Counted from the stretch's first letter, positions 6,839-16,346 are shown. The stretch is 64,000 nucleotides of DNA from Dermatophilus congolensis (GCA_030538115.1 JAUNUP010000005.1:1-64000), one strand, 5' to 3'. Made by a program: numbers and translations. The notes: a model not told the origin generated them from the sequence alone.

Positions 6839-9286
6839 ATGTCCATGACCTTCACAGCGGCCGCACTGGCCGCGGCCCTACCTGCGTCGATGCCCTCCGC
6901 GGCCGGCGAACCCGTGACACTCGGCTCCGCCTCGATCACCATCGTGTGGATCGTGGGAGCCGTCGCTCTCGTCTCGATCGCGGTCGGCGTGATGTTTCGC
7001 GCCGAGGTGCTGCGCGCCGATACCGGCACACCCAACATGGTCGAGATCGCCAAGGCCGTGCAGGAGGGGGCTCGGGCGTACCTGCAGCGCCAGATGCGCA
7101 CTCTCGTATGGTTCGTCATCGCTGCGTTCGCTCTGCTGATGCTCCTGCCGGCCCCCGACGGATCCGTTCGCCTCGGGCGCAGCGCGTTCTTCGTGCTCGG
7201 CGCCCTCTTCTCCGCTGCCATTGGCTACCTCGGCATGACGCTCGCAGTGCAGGCCAACGTGCGCGTCGCCGCGGCCTCACGCTTCGGAGACCGGGCACCC
7301 GGCTTCCGCCTCGCCGTGCGCACCGGTGGCGCGGTCGGCATGATCACGGTCGGCCTCGGCCTGTTGGGTGCGGTGCTCGTCCTCCTGCTCTTCCGAGGTC
7401 AAGCGCCGGTGGTGCTCGAAGGCTTCGGCTTCGGCGCCGCACTGCTCGCCATGTTTATGCGCGTCGGCGGCGGCATCTTCACCAAGGCCGCCGACGTGGG
7501 CGCCGACCTCGTCGGCAAGGTCGAGCAGGGTATCCCTGAAGACGACCCGCGCAACGCCGCCACCATCGCCGACAACGTCGGTGACAACGTCGGCGACTGC
7601 GCCGGCATGGCCGCCGATCTGTTCGAGAGCTACGCGGTCACCCTGGTCGCCGCCCTCATCCTCGGCCGCGCCGCATTCGGAGAGGCGGGGCTGATCTTCC
7701 CGCTCATCGTCCCCGCCGTGGGAGCGCTCACCGCCGTGCTCGGCATCTACGTCACCCGCGCCAAGCCGGAGGAGAACGGCCTCAAGGCCATCAACCGCGG
7801 CTTCGCCATCGCGGCAGCCGTCTCGGCCGTTCTGTGCGCTATCGCCAGCTACGCCTACCTTCCCGGCAGTTTCGCCGATCTGCCCGGCGCGCCCGCCGAC
7901 GTCGCCGCGCTCACCACCGACCCGCGGCTCATGGCCTTCCTGTCGGTCGTGCTCGGCATCGTGCTCGCCGCCGTCATCCTCGCGATCACCGGCCACTTCA
8001 CCGGCACCGACAGCGAGCCCACCCGCAACGTCGCCCGCACCTCCGCCACCGGCGCCGCCACCGTCGTACTCGCGGGAATCGGCGTCGGCCTCGAGTCGGC
8101 CGTCTACACCGCAGCAGTCATCGGCATCGCCGTGTACGCCGCCTATCTATTGGGCACCGGCTCGCTCATCGTCTCGCTGTTCTTCATCGCCATCGCCGGC
8201 TGCGGCCTGCTCACCACCGTGGGCGTCATCGTCGCGATGGACACGTTCGGCCCGGTCAGCGACAACGCCCAGGGCATCGCCGAGATGAGCGGCGACGTGG
8301 GCGAAGAGGGCGCGCAGGTGCTCACCGACCTCGACGCCGTCGGCAACACCACCAAGGCCATCACCAAGGGCATCGCCATCGCGACCGCCGTTCTCGCGGC
8401 GACCGCACTGTTCGGCTCCTACACCGACGCCGTCGCCACCGCGCTCGGCACGCGCGCCGACGAGACCGGACTGGCCGCCTACGCCATCGTCGAACCGCCC
8501 ACGCTGGTCGGCCTCATCGCCGGTGCCGCCGTCGTGTTCTTGTTCGCCGGCCTGTCGATCGACGCCGTCACCCGCGCCGCCGGCGCGATCGTGCTCGAAG
8601 TGCGCCGCCAGTTCCACGACCACCCCGGCATCATGGAGGGCACCGAGAAGCCCGACTACGGTCGCGTCGTCGACATCTGCACCCGCGACTCCCTCAAAGA
8701 ACTCACGACCCCGGGCCTGCTCGCCGTGTTCGCGCCGGTCGCCATCGGATTCTCGCTCGGCTACGGCGCTCTCGCCGGCTTCCTCGCAGGCGCCATCGGA
8801 GCGGGCGTGCTCATGGCCGTGTTCCTCGCCAACTCCGGAGGCACCTGGGACAACGCGAAGAAGATCGTCGAAGACGGCGCGCACGGGGGCAAGGGCTCCG
8901 ACGCCCACGAAGCCACCGTCATCGGCGACACCGTCGGCGACCCCTTCAAGGACACCGCGGGCCCGGCCATCAACCCGCTCATCAAGGTGATGAACCTCGT
9001 CGCCGTGCTCGTCGCCCCAGCCGTGGTCGCGCTCGGCAACGCCGAGGGCCTCCTGCGCTGGGCGGGCTGGGCCATCGCGGCCGCCGCCGCGTTCATCATC
9101 GTTCTCGCTGTCGACCGCTCCCGATTCCGCGCCACACGCAAGCTCCCGGAGGTCGCGGAGATCGTCGAACCGGTCGGCCCCCAGGTCGAGTCGGTCTACC
9201 CGGTACCCGACCACCCGATCCTCCAGCCCCGCATCCCCCGCCTCCCGGGCATGCGCGAGCGGGAGGAAGAAGAAGAATCCTCCTGA
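6839..9286 (+). CDS. hppA: Membrane-bound proton-translocating pyrophosphatase, K+-independent type
   Basis: The 815-residue protein has about 16 hydrophobic helices. It couples hydrolysis of pyrophosphate to ion pumping across the cytoplasmic membrane. Catalytic loops are intact: DVGADLVGKVE, then DNVGDNVGDCAGMAADLFESY, then GGTWDNAKKIVEDG and GDTVGDPFKDTAGPAINPLIK. The motif GNTTKAITKG carries Lys where K+-dependent enzymes have Ala, which by established family rules indicates a K+-independent H+ pump. GAGGAGG lies 6 nt before the ATG. The cytoplasmic C-terminus ends in an acidic EREEEEESS tail. It stands alone, and the next operon has its own iron-regulated promoter. Confidence 0.96.
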   Translation: MSMTFTAAALAAALPASMPSAAGEPVTLGSASITIVWIVGAVALVSIAVGVMFRAEVLRADTGTPNMVEIAKAVQEGARAYLQRQMRTLVWFVIAAFALLMLLPAPDGSVRLGRSAFFVLGALFSAAIGYLGMTLAVQANVRVAAASRFGDRAPGFRLAVRTGGAVGMITVGLGLLGAVLVLLLFRGQAPVVLEGFGFGAALLAMFMRVGGGIFTKAADVGADLVGKVEQGIPEDDPRNAATIADNVGDNVGDCAGMAADLFESYAVTLVAALILGRAAFGEAGLIFPLIVPAVGALTAVLGIYVTRAKPEENGLKAINRGFAIAAAVSAVLCAIASYAYLPGSFADLPGAPADVAALTTDPRLMAFLSVVLGIVLAAVILAITGHFTGTDSEPTRNVARTSATGAATVVLAGIGVGLESAVYTAAVIGIAVYAAYLLGTGSLIVSLFFIAIAGCGLLTTVGVIVAMDTFGPVSDNAQGIAEMSGDVGEEGAQVLTDLDAVGNTTKAITKGIAIATAVLAATALFGSYTDAVATALGTRADETGLAAYAIVEPPTLVGLIAGAAVVFLFAGLSIDAVTRAAGAIVLEVRRQFHDHPGIMEGTEKPDYGRVVDICTRDSLKELTTPGLLAVFAPVAIGFSLGYGALAGFLAGAIGAGVLMAVFLANSGGTWDNAKKIVEDGAHGGKGSDAHEATVIGDTVGDPFKDTAGPAINPLIKVMNLVAVLVAPAVVALGNAEGLLRWAGWAIAAAAAFIIVLAVDRSRFRATRKLPEVAEIVEPVGPQVESVYPVPDHPILQPRIPRLPGMREREEEEESS

Positions 9287-9395
9287 CGGGTCGACCCGAA
9301 GGGGCGAGCGCACTCACCAGATGTGACGCCCGACACATCTGACTGCTCCGATGTGCGTGTTTTCGTGTGGATATGCGTGAATAGAGTCACGCGAG

Positions 9396-9445
9396 TAAGG
9401 ACAGCCTTGCCTCGGTAGGGCCAGTAACTTAGGGTTACCTTACTT
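9396..9445 (+). promoter_or_regulatory. Two DtxR/IdeR-type iron boxes upstream of the siderophore importer
   Basis: TAAGGACAGCCTTGCCT (9396-9412) and TTAGGGTTACCTTACTT (9429-9445) both fit the actinobacterial iron-box pattern of TTAGG followed by CCT with dyad symmetry. They lie about 95-145 bp before the GTG of the binding-protein gene. Established knowledge: DtxR/IdeR with Fe2+ binds such boxes and represses siderophore uptake genes. Confidence 0.65.
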
Positions 9446-9538
9446 GCGCTGGTCGCCCGGCCCCCCTGTCCGGGCGACCAGCGACGAGAAGGCAGCTGCC
9501 CTGGCCATTCACCGACGAAGACACCAAGGACTCACCTC

Positions 9539-10561
9539 GTGACTCGCACCCGCCTCACCCGCACGACTCGCTCTGCCCGCATCGCTCCGCTCGCTCTGGT
9601 CTCCGCCCTCGCGCTCGCTGCCTGCGGAGGGGGCGAAAGCACCGAAGGTGCGGCGGGAACCCCCGGCGCAGAGGGCGGCAATTCCGGCACGGTCTCGGTG
9701 ACCGACAACAACGGCACGCAGGAGATCCCGGTCAATCCGGCGCGCGTCGTGGCGCTGGACAACACCTCGTTCGAAACCCTCAAGGAATTCGGCATCACGC
9801 CTGTCGCGGCTCCGAAGCAGTTGCTTCCGGCCGAAGTCGCCGAGTGGAAGACCAACGCCGACATCATCGACGTCGGCACGCACCGCGAGCCGAAGCTGGA
9901 GGCGGTGAACGAAGCCAAGCCCGACCTGATCATCGGCGGCAAGCGCTTCATGGACCACACCGACACCCTCAAGCAGATCGCGCCCGTGCTCGACCTGAGC
10001 CCGAGCGTCGAGGCGACCGGTTACATCGACAAGCTCAAGCACCAGACCACGGTGCTCGGTCAGGTCTTCGACAAGCCCGATGCCGCGAACCAGCTCAACG
10101 CCAAGCTCGACGCCTCCGTCGCGAAGGCCGCGGGCCTGACCAACGGCCAGACCGTGTTTCTCGCCAACCACAACGGCGGCAAGATCGACAACGGAGCCGG
10201 CCGCATCGCTCCGCTGCTGCAGCCACTGAACATGACCGACGTGTTCGCCAAGCAGTCGACCGGCGGCTCCGACTCGGTGCACCAGGATTCCGGCCTCGCT
10301 CCCGAGACCGTGGCGCAGGCGAACCCCGACTGGATGTTCGTGATGGACCGCGACGCGGCCACCGCCGAGGCGCAGGGCACCACAGCGGCCGCCGCGAAGT
10401 CGACCATCGCGGCCCAGAAGGCTTGGGCCAACACGACGTTCGTCAAGAACGACCAGATCGTGTTCCTCGACCCCGGCTTCTACTACACCGAGGGCATCCA
10501 GGCCTACACGGCCGCGTACGACGCGATCGGCTCCGCCCTCGAGAAGGCAGCAGGGAAGTAA
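9539..10561 (+). CDS. Iron-siderophore ABC transporter substrate-binding lipoprotein
   Basis: The 340-residue protein begins at a GTG with AAGGA about 8 nt upstream. Its signal ends at the lipobox LALAAC, followed by a Gly-rich linker. The body is a periplasmic-binding-type fold of the siderophore class: NPARVVALDNTSFETLKEFG, PDLIIGGKRFMD and a central rigid helix. It resembles CeuE/FatB/FepB-like receptors that deliver ferric siderophores to FecCD-type permeases. It is the first gene of a four-gene operon (receptor, two permeases, ATPase) and lies behind two iron boxes, so repression by iron-loaded DtxR/IdeR is expected. The siderophore type is not visible. Confidence 0.9.
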   Translation: MTRTRLTRTTRSARIAPLALVSALALAACGGGESTEGAAGTPGAEGGNSGTVSVTDNNGTQEIPVNPARVVALDNTSFETLKEFGITPVAAPKQLLPAEVAEWKTNADIIDVGTHREPKLEAVNEAKPDLIIGGKRFMDHTDTLKQIAPVLDLSPSVEATGYIDKLKHQTTVLGQVFDKPDAANQLNAKLDASVAKAAGLTNGQTVFLANHNGGKIDNGAGRIAPLLQPLNMTDVFAKQSTGGSDSVHQDSGLAPETVAQANPDWMFVMDRDAATAEAQGTTAAAAKSTIAAQKAWANTTFVKNDQIVFLDPGFYYTEGIQAYTAAYDAIGSALEKAAGK

Positions 10562-10568
10562 CCGGCAG

Positions 10569-11540
10569 ATGAGCATGCAGGCACGCACAGCCAGGGTCGC
10601 GATCGTCGTCATCGTCGCGGCCCTGGCTGCCGCGTCCCTGTTCATCGGCGGGTACGACATCACGCTCGGTTCGCTGTTCGCCGGAGGCGAAGCGGCCGAG
10701 ATGTTCTCGATCTCCCGCATCCCGCGCACGCTGGCGCTCATCTTCGCCGCGGTCGCGATGAGCGTCTCCGGCGTGATCATGCAGATGATCACGCAGAACA
10801 AGTTCGTCGAACCGACCACCGCGGGCACCAGCCAGTGGGCCGGCCTCGGCGTGCTGACGATGCTGCTGCTCGCGCCCGCCGCGCCTCCGATGGTGAAGAT
10901 GGTCGTGGCCTCGGCGTTCGCCCTCCTCGGCACCCTCCTTTTCCTCTCGGTTCTGCGCCGGGTGGCCGTGCGCGGCTCGATCGTCGTGCCGCTGGTCGGC
11001 ATCATGATGGGCGCCGTCATCGGGGCGATCAGCACGTTCCTCGCCGGGCAGTTCAACCTGCTGCAGTCGATGTCGGCGTGGAGGTCGGGCGGATTCTCCA
11101 GCGTGGTCGAGGGCTTCTACGAGCCGCTCTGGGCCGTGCTGATCATCGCGGTGCTTGCCTGGTTCGCCGCCGATCGCTTCACCGTCGCCGGCCTCGGCCG
11201 TGACCTCGCCACCAACGCGGGGCTGCACTACGAGCGCACGGTCTTTCTCGGAACCTGCCTGGTAGCCGTCGCGACCGGCATCACCTCGGTGGTCGTCGGT
11301 TTCATCCCGTTCCTCGGCCTCGTCGTGCCGAACCTCATCTCGATGCTCATGGGCGACGACCTACGCGCCAACCTGCCGTGGGTGGCCCTCACGGGCGTGG
11401 CGCTGCTGCTGGCCTGCGACCTCATCGGTCGAACTGTGGTGGCGCCCATGGAGATCCCGGCCTCCGTCATCCTCGGCGTCGTCGGCGCGGCCACGTTCAT
11501 CACCCTGATCTTGCGGCAGCAGAAGCAGTTGGTCGCATGA
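10569..11540 (+). CDS. FecCD-family siderophore permease, first subunit
   Basis: The 323-residue protein has about nine hydrophobic helices. Features of the FecCD family include SISRIPRTLALIFAAVAMSVSGVIMQM near the start and the coupling region GLGRDLATNAGLHYERTVFLG, with VGFIPFLGLVVPNLISM after it. It forms half of the membrane channel for a ferric siderophore, together with the next gene. It starts 7 nt after the receptor stop. Its stop overlaps the next start by 4 nt (ATGA), which suggests translational coupling. Confidence 0.92.
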   Translation: MSMQARTARVAIVVIVAALAAASLFIGGYDITLGSLFAGGEAAEMFSISRIPRTLALIFAAVAMSVSGVIMQMITQNKFVEPTTAGTSQWAGLGVLTMLLLAPAAPPMVKMVVASAFALLGTLLFLSVLRRVAVRGSIVVPLVGIMMGAVIGAISTFLAGQFNLLQSMSAWRSGGFSSVVEGFYEPLWAVLIIAVLAWFAADRFTVAGLGRDLATNAGLHYERTVFLGTCLVAVATGITSVVVGFIPFLGLVVPNLISMLMGDDLRANLPWVALTGVALLLACDLIGRTVVAPMEIPASVILGVVGAATFITLILRQQKQLVA

Positions 11541-12613
11541 GCCCGTTCGCTAAAGCCCCCGTCGCCACGACGGAGGAGGCGCCTGCCGCCGGTGCCGCGC
11601 CCACCACCGCTCCCGCGTCGAGCGAACGGCCGGGGAGCACGGTCGCGCGGCTCTCACCCTCCGCGATCGCGCCGCGAGGGCGTCTCGTCATCGCCGCTGT
11701 CGTGGCGGCCCTCGTCATGGGCCTGTACCTGTTCGGGTTCGTGCGCGGGTCGTTCGAGTTCGCCTTCACCCTGCGCAGCGCCACCGCGGGCGCGATGCTC
11801 GTCGCCGCGTTCACGCAGGGCATCGCCACCGTCGTTTTCCACACGGTCACCGACAACCGCATCCTCACCCCGTCGATCATGGGCTTCGACTCGATGTTCG
11901 TGCTCATGCAGACCGTGCTGGTCACGCTGTTCGGAGGCGCGGTGCTCGCCCTCGTCGACGGCGTGCCAGGCCTGCTCGCCCAGACGGCCGTGATGGTGCT
12001 GTTCGCGACCCTGCTGTACCGGTGGCTGTTCTCGGGCACGTTCCGCAACCTCTACGTGCTGCTGCTGGTCGGCGTGGTGTTCGGGATGGCGTTCGACTCC
12101 ATCTCCACATTTCTCGAGCGGCTGCTGCACCCCACCGACTACGACATGCTCTCGGTCGAGCTGTTCGGGCGCATGACGGATGTCGACCGCGGCCTACTGC
12201 CGCTCGCGTTCGGGGTCTGCGCGGTGACCGGGCTCATGGTGTGGCGTCACCGCCACGTCTACGACGGGCTGCTGCTCGGCCGCGAGGCGGCGATGAGCAT
12301 CGGCATCGACCACAAGCGCGAGCTGACGAAGGCGCTGATCCTCGTGGCCGTGCTCGTCTCGTTCTCCACGGCGCTTGTGGGGCCGCTGACGTTCTTCGGG
12401 TTCGTCGTCGCCACCCTCGCCTACGAGTTGGCGGGCACCTACCGCCACGCCTACGTGCTGCCGATGGCGGTACTGCTCGGCATCATCGCCCTCGCGGGCG
12501 GACAGTTCGTTCTGCAGCACGTCTTCCACGCCGCCGGATTCCTCACAGTCATCATCGAATTCGTCGGCGGTCTCTTGTTCCTGGCCATCTTGCTACGAAA
12601 GCGCGCGCGATGA
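11537..12613 (+). CDS. FecCD-family siderophore permease, second subunit
   Basis: The 358-residue protein begins at the ATG inside the ATGA overlap with the preceding permease. Its first 50 residues are an Ala/Pro/Thr-rich cytoplasmic extension (MSPFAKAPVATTEEAPAAG) that the partner permease lacks. The rest is a standard FecCD membrane domain with FTQGIATVVFHTVTDNRILTP and the coupling region near GIDHKRELTKA. It is expected to dimerise with the first permease to pass ferric siderophore inward. It overlaps the ATPase gene by 4 nt (ATGA). Confidence 0.91.
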   Translation: MSPFAKAPVATTEEAPAAGAAPTTAPASSERPGSTVARLSPSAIAPRGRLVIAAVVAALVMGLYLFGFVRGSFEFAFTLRSATAGAMLVAAFTQGIATVVFHTVTDNRILTPSIMGFDSMFVLMQTVLVTLFGGAVLALVDGVPGLLAQTAVMVLFATLLYRWLFSGTFRNLYVLLLVGVVFGMAFDSISTFLERLLHPTDYDMLSVELFGRMTDVDRGLLPLAFGVCAVTGLMVWRHRHVYDGLLLGREAAMSIGIDHKRELTKALILVAVLVSFSTALVGPLTFFGFVVATLAYELAGTYRHAYVLPMAVLLGIIALAGGQFVLQHVFHAAGFLTVIIEFVGGLLFLAILLRKRAR

Positions 12614-13410
12614 TCACCTTCACCGACGTCTCCAAGAGCTACGGCAGCACCCAGGTGCTCGGCCCGGTCACCGGGTCGATCCCGGCAGGTGGGGTCACTT
12701 CGATCATCGGCCCGAACGGCGCCGGCAAGTCGACGCTGCTGACGATCATGGGTCGCTTGCTCGAACCGACGACGGGCCAGGTCACGGTGGGCGGCCTCGA
12801 CGTGGCGACGACCAAGTCGACCGTGCTGGCCAAGCGCCTCGCGATTCTGCGGCAAGAGAACCACCTCACCGCGCGGCTCACCGTGCGCGATCTCGTGGGC
12901 CTGGGGCGCTACCCGCACTGTGGAGGCCGACTGCGCGCTGACGACCGTGCCCACGTCGACGCAGCCCTACGCTTTCTCGACCTCGAGCACCTGCAGCACC
13001 GCTTTCTCGACCAGCTCTCGGGCGGCCAGCGGCAGCGCGCCTTCGTGGCGCTCGTGTTGGCGCAGGACACCGACTACGTGCTGCTCGACGAGCCGCTCAA
13101 CAACCTCGACATGCGCCACAGCGTCGAGATGATGCGCCAGGTGCGTCGCGCCGCCGACGAGATGGGCCGCACGGTCGTGATGGTCGTGCACGACCTCAAC
13201 TTCGCCGCCGCCTACTCCGACCGCATCATGGCGATGCGCGACGGGCAGATCATGGCCTTCGGCGAGGTACCCGAGATGATGAACGAAGAACTGCTCAGCA
13301 ACGTCTTCGGCACGAAGATCTGCATCCGCGAGGTCGACGGCCAGATGACCGCGATCCTGCCCCTCGAAGCAGGTGCCCGCTCTGACTTCTCGGTCCCCGT
13401 GGCCTGCTGA
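12610..13410 (+). CDS. Siderophore ABC transporter ATP-binding protein (FepC/FecE-like)
   Basis: The 266-residue protein contains Walker A GPNGAGKST, Q-loop ILRQENH, signature LSGGQRQRA, Walker B YVLLDEPLNNLDM and the switch His in VVHDLN. These features and the operon position mark it as the energising subunit of the iron-siderophore importer. The ATG at 12610 overlaps the stop of the permease gene. It is the last gene of the iron operon, and the thioesterase gene follows after 18 bp, probably as readthrough or its own unit. Confidence 0.93.
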   Translation: MITFTDVSKSYGSTQVLGPVTGSIPAGGVTSIIGPNGAGKSTLLTIMGRLLEPTTGQVTVGGLDVATTKSTVLAKRLAILRQENHLTARLTVRDLVGLGRYPHCGGRLRADDRAHVDAALRFLDLEHLQHRFLDQLSGGQRQRAFVALVLAQDTDYVLLDEPLNNLDMRHSVEMMRQVRRAADEMGRTVVMVVHDLNFAAAYSDRIMAMRDGQIMAFGEVPEMMNEELLSNVFGTKICIREVDGQMTAILPLEAGARSDFSVPVAC

Positions 13411-13428
13411 GAGCCGTAGTCTGGCGCG

Positions 13429-13848
13429 ATGGGTGTCCCCTCCGTCGCAGCGCAACCCGAAGAGTCTCAGATCGAGCATCGGGTTCCGTTCAAGGTGTAT
13501 TACGAAGACACCGACGCGCTCGGCATCGTGTACTACGCCAACTACTTCAAGTTTCTCGAGCGGGGCCGCGCCGAGTACCTCGAGTCCGGAGGTCGTAGCG
13601 TCGCCGACTGGAACGCCGCCGGGTACCTCTTCGTCGTACACGCCGTCTCCGCGAAGTTCAAGAAGCCGGCGGCGCTCGGCGACATCATCGAGATCGTCAC
13701 GTCGTTCAGGCACGCCTCGCCCTTCCGTGGGGTCTTCGACCAACGGGTCGAGCGGGCCGGCGAAGTGCTGCTGACGGCCACCATCGACATCGCCTGCCTC
13801 GACTCCGGCCAAAATCTGCGGCGCCTGCCGACGTCGCTGACCGCCTGA
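13429..13848 (+). CDS. Acyl-CoA thioesterase, hotdog fold (YbgC / 4-HBT-like)
   Basis: The 139-residue protein has the family signature VYYEDTDALGIVYYANYFKF followed by LERGRAEYLE. The Asp in YEDTDALG is the catalytic acid in YbgC/4-hydroxybenzoyl-CoA thioesterase relatives. It hydrolyses acyl-CoA thioesters in the cytoplasm, and the chain type cannot be read. Length is normal for the family. It lies just after the iron importer operon with no obvious functional tie. Confidence 0.88.
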   Translation: MGVPSVAAQPEESQIEHRVPFKVYYEDTDALGIVYYANYFKFLERGRAEYLESGGRSVADWNAAGYLFVVHAVSAKFKKPAALGDIIEIVTSFRHASPFRGVFDQRVERAGEVLLTATIDIACLDSGQNLRRLPTSLTA

Positions 13849-14049
13849 CGCGGCATCTCTAAGGTCCGCTCAACCCGACTGACACACAACCGAATCCGCT
13901 GAGATTCAGACCGGTTGTCGACATCGGGCACCCACATTGGACGACCGACCTACTCCTGGCGCCTACTGTGAAGTAAGGATTCGCGTGTCGCGAACGATGC
14001 CGTCGCTCGGGGGGAGCAGCGGGGGCACGACATTGGGGAAAGGTCTGGC

Positions 14050-15417
14050 ATGGCACACAACACCGTGGTACCGATCGACGTCGAGCACGAAGTCGGCGTC
14101 GACGACTACTTCTTCTCGACCACCGACCGCAAGGGGGTCATCGAGGAGGCGAACTCGGTGTTCGTCCGATTGTCGCGCTACGAACACGACCAGTTGCACG
14201 GTGCGCCGCACAACATCATCCGCCACCCCGACATGCCCGGTGGCGCGTTCAAGCTGGTCTGGGACCAGATCGAGGCCGGTCGCCCCGCATGCGCGTACGT
14301 GAAGAACATGGCGGCCGACGGGGGTACCTACTGGGTCTTCGCCACCCTCATGGCCGTCGGCGACAAGTACCTGTCGGTGCGCATGAAGCCGCTGGTCACC
14401 TCGCTGAAGGATGCCTCGAACTCGCTCTACGAGCAGGTGCGCCCGGCCGAGCTCGCCGCGCGCAGCGACAGTGGCGCCTCCCGCGACGAAGCCGCCACCC
14501 TAGGCCTGGGAATGCTGGCCGAGGGGCTGGCGCCGCTGGGCGTCACCAGCGCCGACGACCTCGCGCTCACCTGCCTGCCCCTGGAGGTGACAGAGCACGA
14601 ACGCGCCTCGTCTCCCCTCCCGCAGCGCCCCGACGCCACCGGCCCGCTCGCAGACCTGCTCGGCGTCATGCACGCCATCGACGCGCGCACCAGCGCGCTC
14701 GTGGCTCAGCTTGCCGAATACGACGCGCTCGTCAGCTCGCTCGAAGCATCGAGCCGCGACGCTGGACCCGCCTCCGACCGCCTGGCCCAGCTCGTCGACA
14801 CCGCCGGCAACGGCGCCCAGGTCGAGGGCGTGCCCGAGATGATCCCCGAGTTCACCGGGCGCATGACGGAGTTCGCGAACGACGGCATCGACAAGCTCGC
14901 CAACCTCGACGGCACGCTCAGCTCACTCGCCCACGAGGTGCGCTGGCTGCGCATGCGCATCGCCCTGCTGCGCCTGCACAACCGCATGGTCGGCATGTTC
15001 TGCGCCGAGCTCATCGACGGCAACTCCACCGGCGACGCAGTGGCCTCGCTCGAACTGCTCGCCCAGGCCCTGGCCGACGGTGCCGCGGAGCTCGACGCCT
15101 CCGTCAACACGGTGCGCACGGCCATCGCGGGCGTACCCGGCGAGGTCGAGGCAGCCGTGCGTTGCGCCGACCGCACCCTGCGGTTCGCGACCAAGTGGCG
15201 CGGCGAGGCCGAGGCGGCTGAGGGCGACACCGCTGCCGCCCTCGTGCCGTTCGTCGAGGCTCTCTCCGCGAACAGCGCCACCGGCTTCGATGAGCTGCGC
15301 CGCTTCTACGAGGTCGCCGCACGCTGCGCGTTCTTGCCCGACAGCTACGACCACGACGCGCTCAGCGAGCAGGTGCGCCGCATGGACGAACTGGTCAAGG
15401 CCGCCGCGGCAGCCTGA
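14050..15417 (+). CDS. PAS-domain protein with Aer-like sensor and no methyl-accepting module
   Basis: The 455-residue protein has an N-terminal PAS domain (about residues 10-105) with the Aer-type motif IIRHPDMPGGAFKLVWDQI, then YVKNMAADGGTYWVFATL. In Aer, this class of PAS binds FAD and senses redox state. The rest is Ala-rich and predicted helical (about 120-455), with long amphipathic stretches around VRWLRMRIALLRLHNRMVG. I see no transmembrane helix, no HAMP and no methyl-accepting hairpin. It is likely a soluble sensor or adaptor acting through another protein. A chemoreceptor fragment lies at the far right edge of the window, so the host probably has chemotaxis. Confidence 0.72.
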   Translation: MAHNTVVPIDVEHEVGVDDYFFSTTDRKGVIEEANSVFVRLSRYEHDQLHGAPHNIIRHPDMPGGAFKLVWDQIEAGRPACAYVKNMAADGGTYWVFATLMAVGDKYLSVRMKPLVTSLKDASNSLYEQVRPAELAARSDSGASRDEAATLGLGMLAEGLAPLGVTSADDLALTCLPLEVTEHERASSPLPQRPDATGPLADLLGVMHAIDARTSALVAQLAEYDALVSSLEASSRDAGPASDRLAQLVDTAGNGAQVEGVPEMIPEFTGRMTEFANDGIDKLANLDGTLSSLAHEVRWLRMRIALLRLHNRMVGMFCAELIDGNSTGDAVASLELLAQALADGAAELDASVNTVRTAIAGVPGEVEAAVRCADRTLRFATKWRGEAEAAEGDTAAALVPFVEALSANSATGFDELRRFYEVAARCAFLPDSYDHDALSEQVRRMDELVKAAAAA

Positions 15418-15420
15418 GGC

Positions 15421-16320
15421 TCAGGCGCCGGTCGCGCGAGCGATGATCGCCTCTGCCACCTCCTCCGGGTGGCATTCGGGCAGCCAGTGACCGGCGTCTA
15501 GTTCGACGAATCGGTAATCGGCATCGACGAGCGTGTGTGTGCGGCGGGCGGCCGTGCCCCCGAGATAGGGGTCGTGGCGCCCCCACACGTACGTCGTCGG
15601 CACCGAGACCGGGCCGACCGATCCGCGCCGGGCCCCGTGGTCCGGCTTCGTGCCTGAGCCGTCGGTCGCGCCCGCTGTTCTGGCTTGTCTGGTCGCTCGG
15701 GATTGCGGCAAGAACATGCCCCTGTACCAGTTGATCCCGCCCCGAATCGCATCCGGTTCACCCAGGCGCCGCTCATAGGCGGTGGCGAACTCGAGCGGCA
15801 GCCCGACTTTGCGGGTGTAGCCGCGCCGCAGGGCCGCCTCGAACACCGCCTCCGGTATGACCGGGAGCTGCATGAAGAACATGTACCAACTGCGCATGGC
15901 CTGCCGCGAGCGGGGCATGGCCCACGCCAGCGCATCGGGGTGAGGGGTCGACAGCACGGTCAGCGTCGAGACGAGATCAGGGCGGACCCTCGCCAGGACC
16001 CACGCGACCGCGCCACCCCAGTCGTGCCCGACCACGTGAACGCGCTCGGCCCCGGTCGCCTCGATGAGCGCCACCACGTCGGCGACGAGCTCTTCGATGC
16101 GGTAGTCGAAGCGCGACACAGGTCGCGCACCCGGCGAGTAGCCGCGCAAATTCGGTGCGACACAACGGAATCCGCGACTATTCAGAATTGGCGACAGATT
16201 CGACCACGTCGATGAGTCCTGCGGAAAGCCATGCAGGAGCAGCACTACCTCGCCGCCCCCGTCAGGTAACGCGGTATCCACCACATCGAATGTGTAGGGC
16301 CCCCTGGAGAAAGAATGCAT
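15421..16320 (-). CDS. Alpha/beta-hydrolase (epoxide hydrolase / haloalkane dehalogenase-like)
   Basis: About 299 residues. It shows the oxyanion-hole motif LLLHGFPQDSSTW, the nucleophile elbow VGHDWGGAVAW with Asp as nucleophile, and a C-terminal catalytic His in DAGHWLPECHPEEV. An Asp nucleophile with the HGFP motif is typical of epoxide hydrolases and dehalogenases. The cap domain contains an Arg/Gly-rich insertion around RATRQARTAGATDG. I take the ATG at 16320. An upstream start at 16398 would overlap the radical SAM gene by 52 nt. It is the last gene after amrB-amrA-amrS on the same strand, 26 nt downstream of amrS, and may be cotranscribed. Confidence 0.8.
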   Translation of the reverse strand: MHSFSRGPYTFDVVDTALPDGGGEVVLLLHGFPQDSSTWSNLSPILNSRGFRCVAPNLRGYSPGARPVSRFDYRIEELVADVVALIEATGAERVHVVGHDWGGAVAWVLARVRPDLVSTLTVLSTPHPDALAWAMPRSRQAMRSWYMFFMQLPVIPEAVFEAALRRGYTRKVGLPLEFATAYERRLGEPDAIRGGINWYRGMFLPQSRATRQARTAGATDGSGTKPDHGARRGSVGPVSVPTTYVWGRHDPYLGGTAARRTHTLVDADYRFVELDAGHWLPECHPEEVAEAIIARATGA

Positions 16321-16346
16321 ACGGACATTCAACCCAACCGCGAGCG

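Noticed and set aside
6534..6848. Short frames in the gap before the pyrophosphatase gene
   Set aside because: No ribosome binding sites and no family features. They overlap the palindrome and the ribosome binding site of the real gene.
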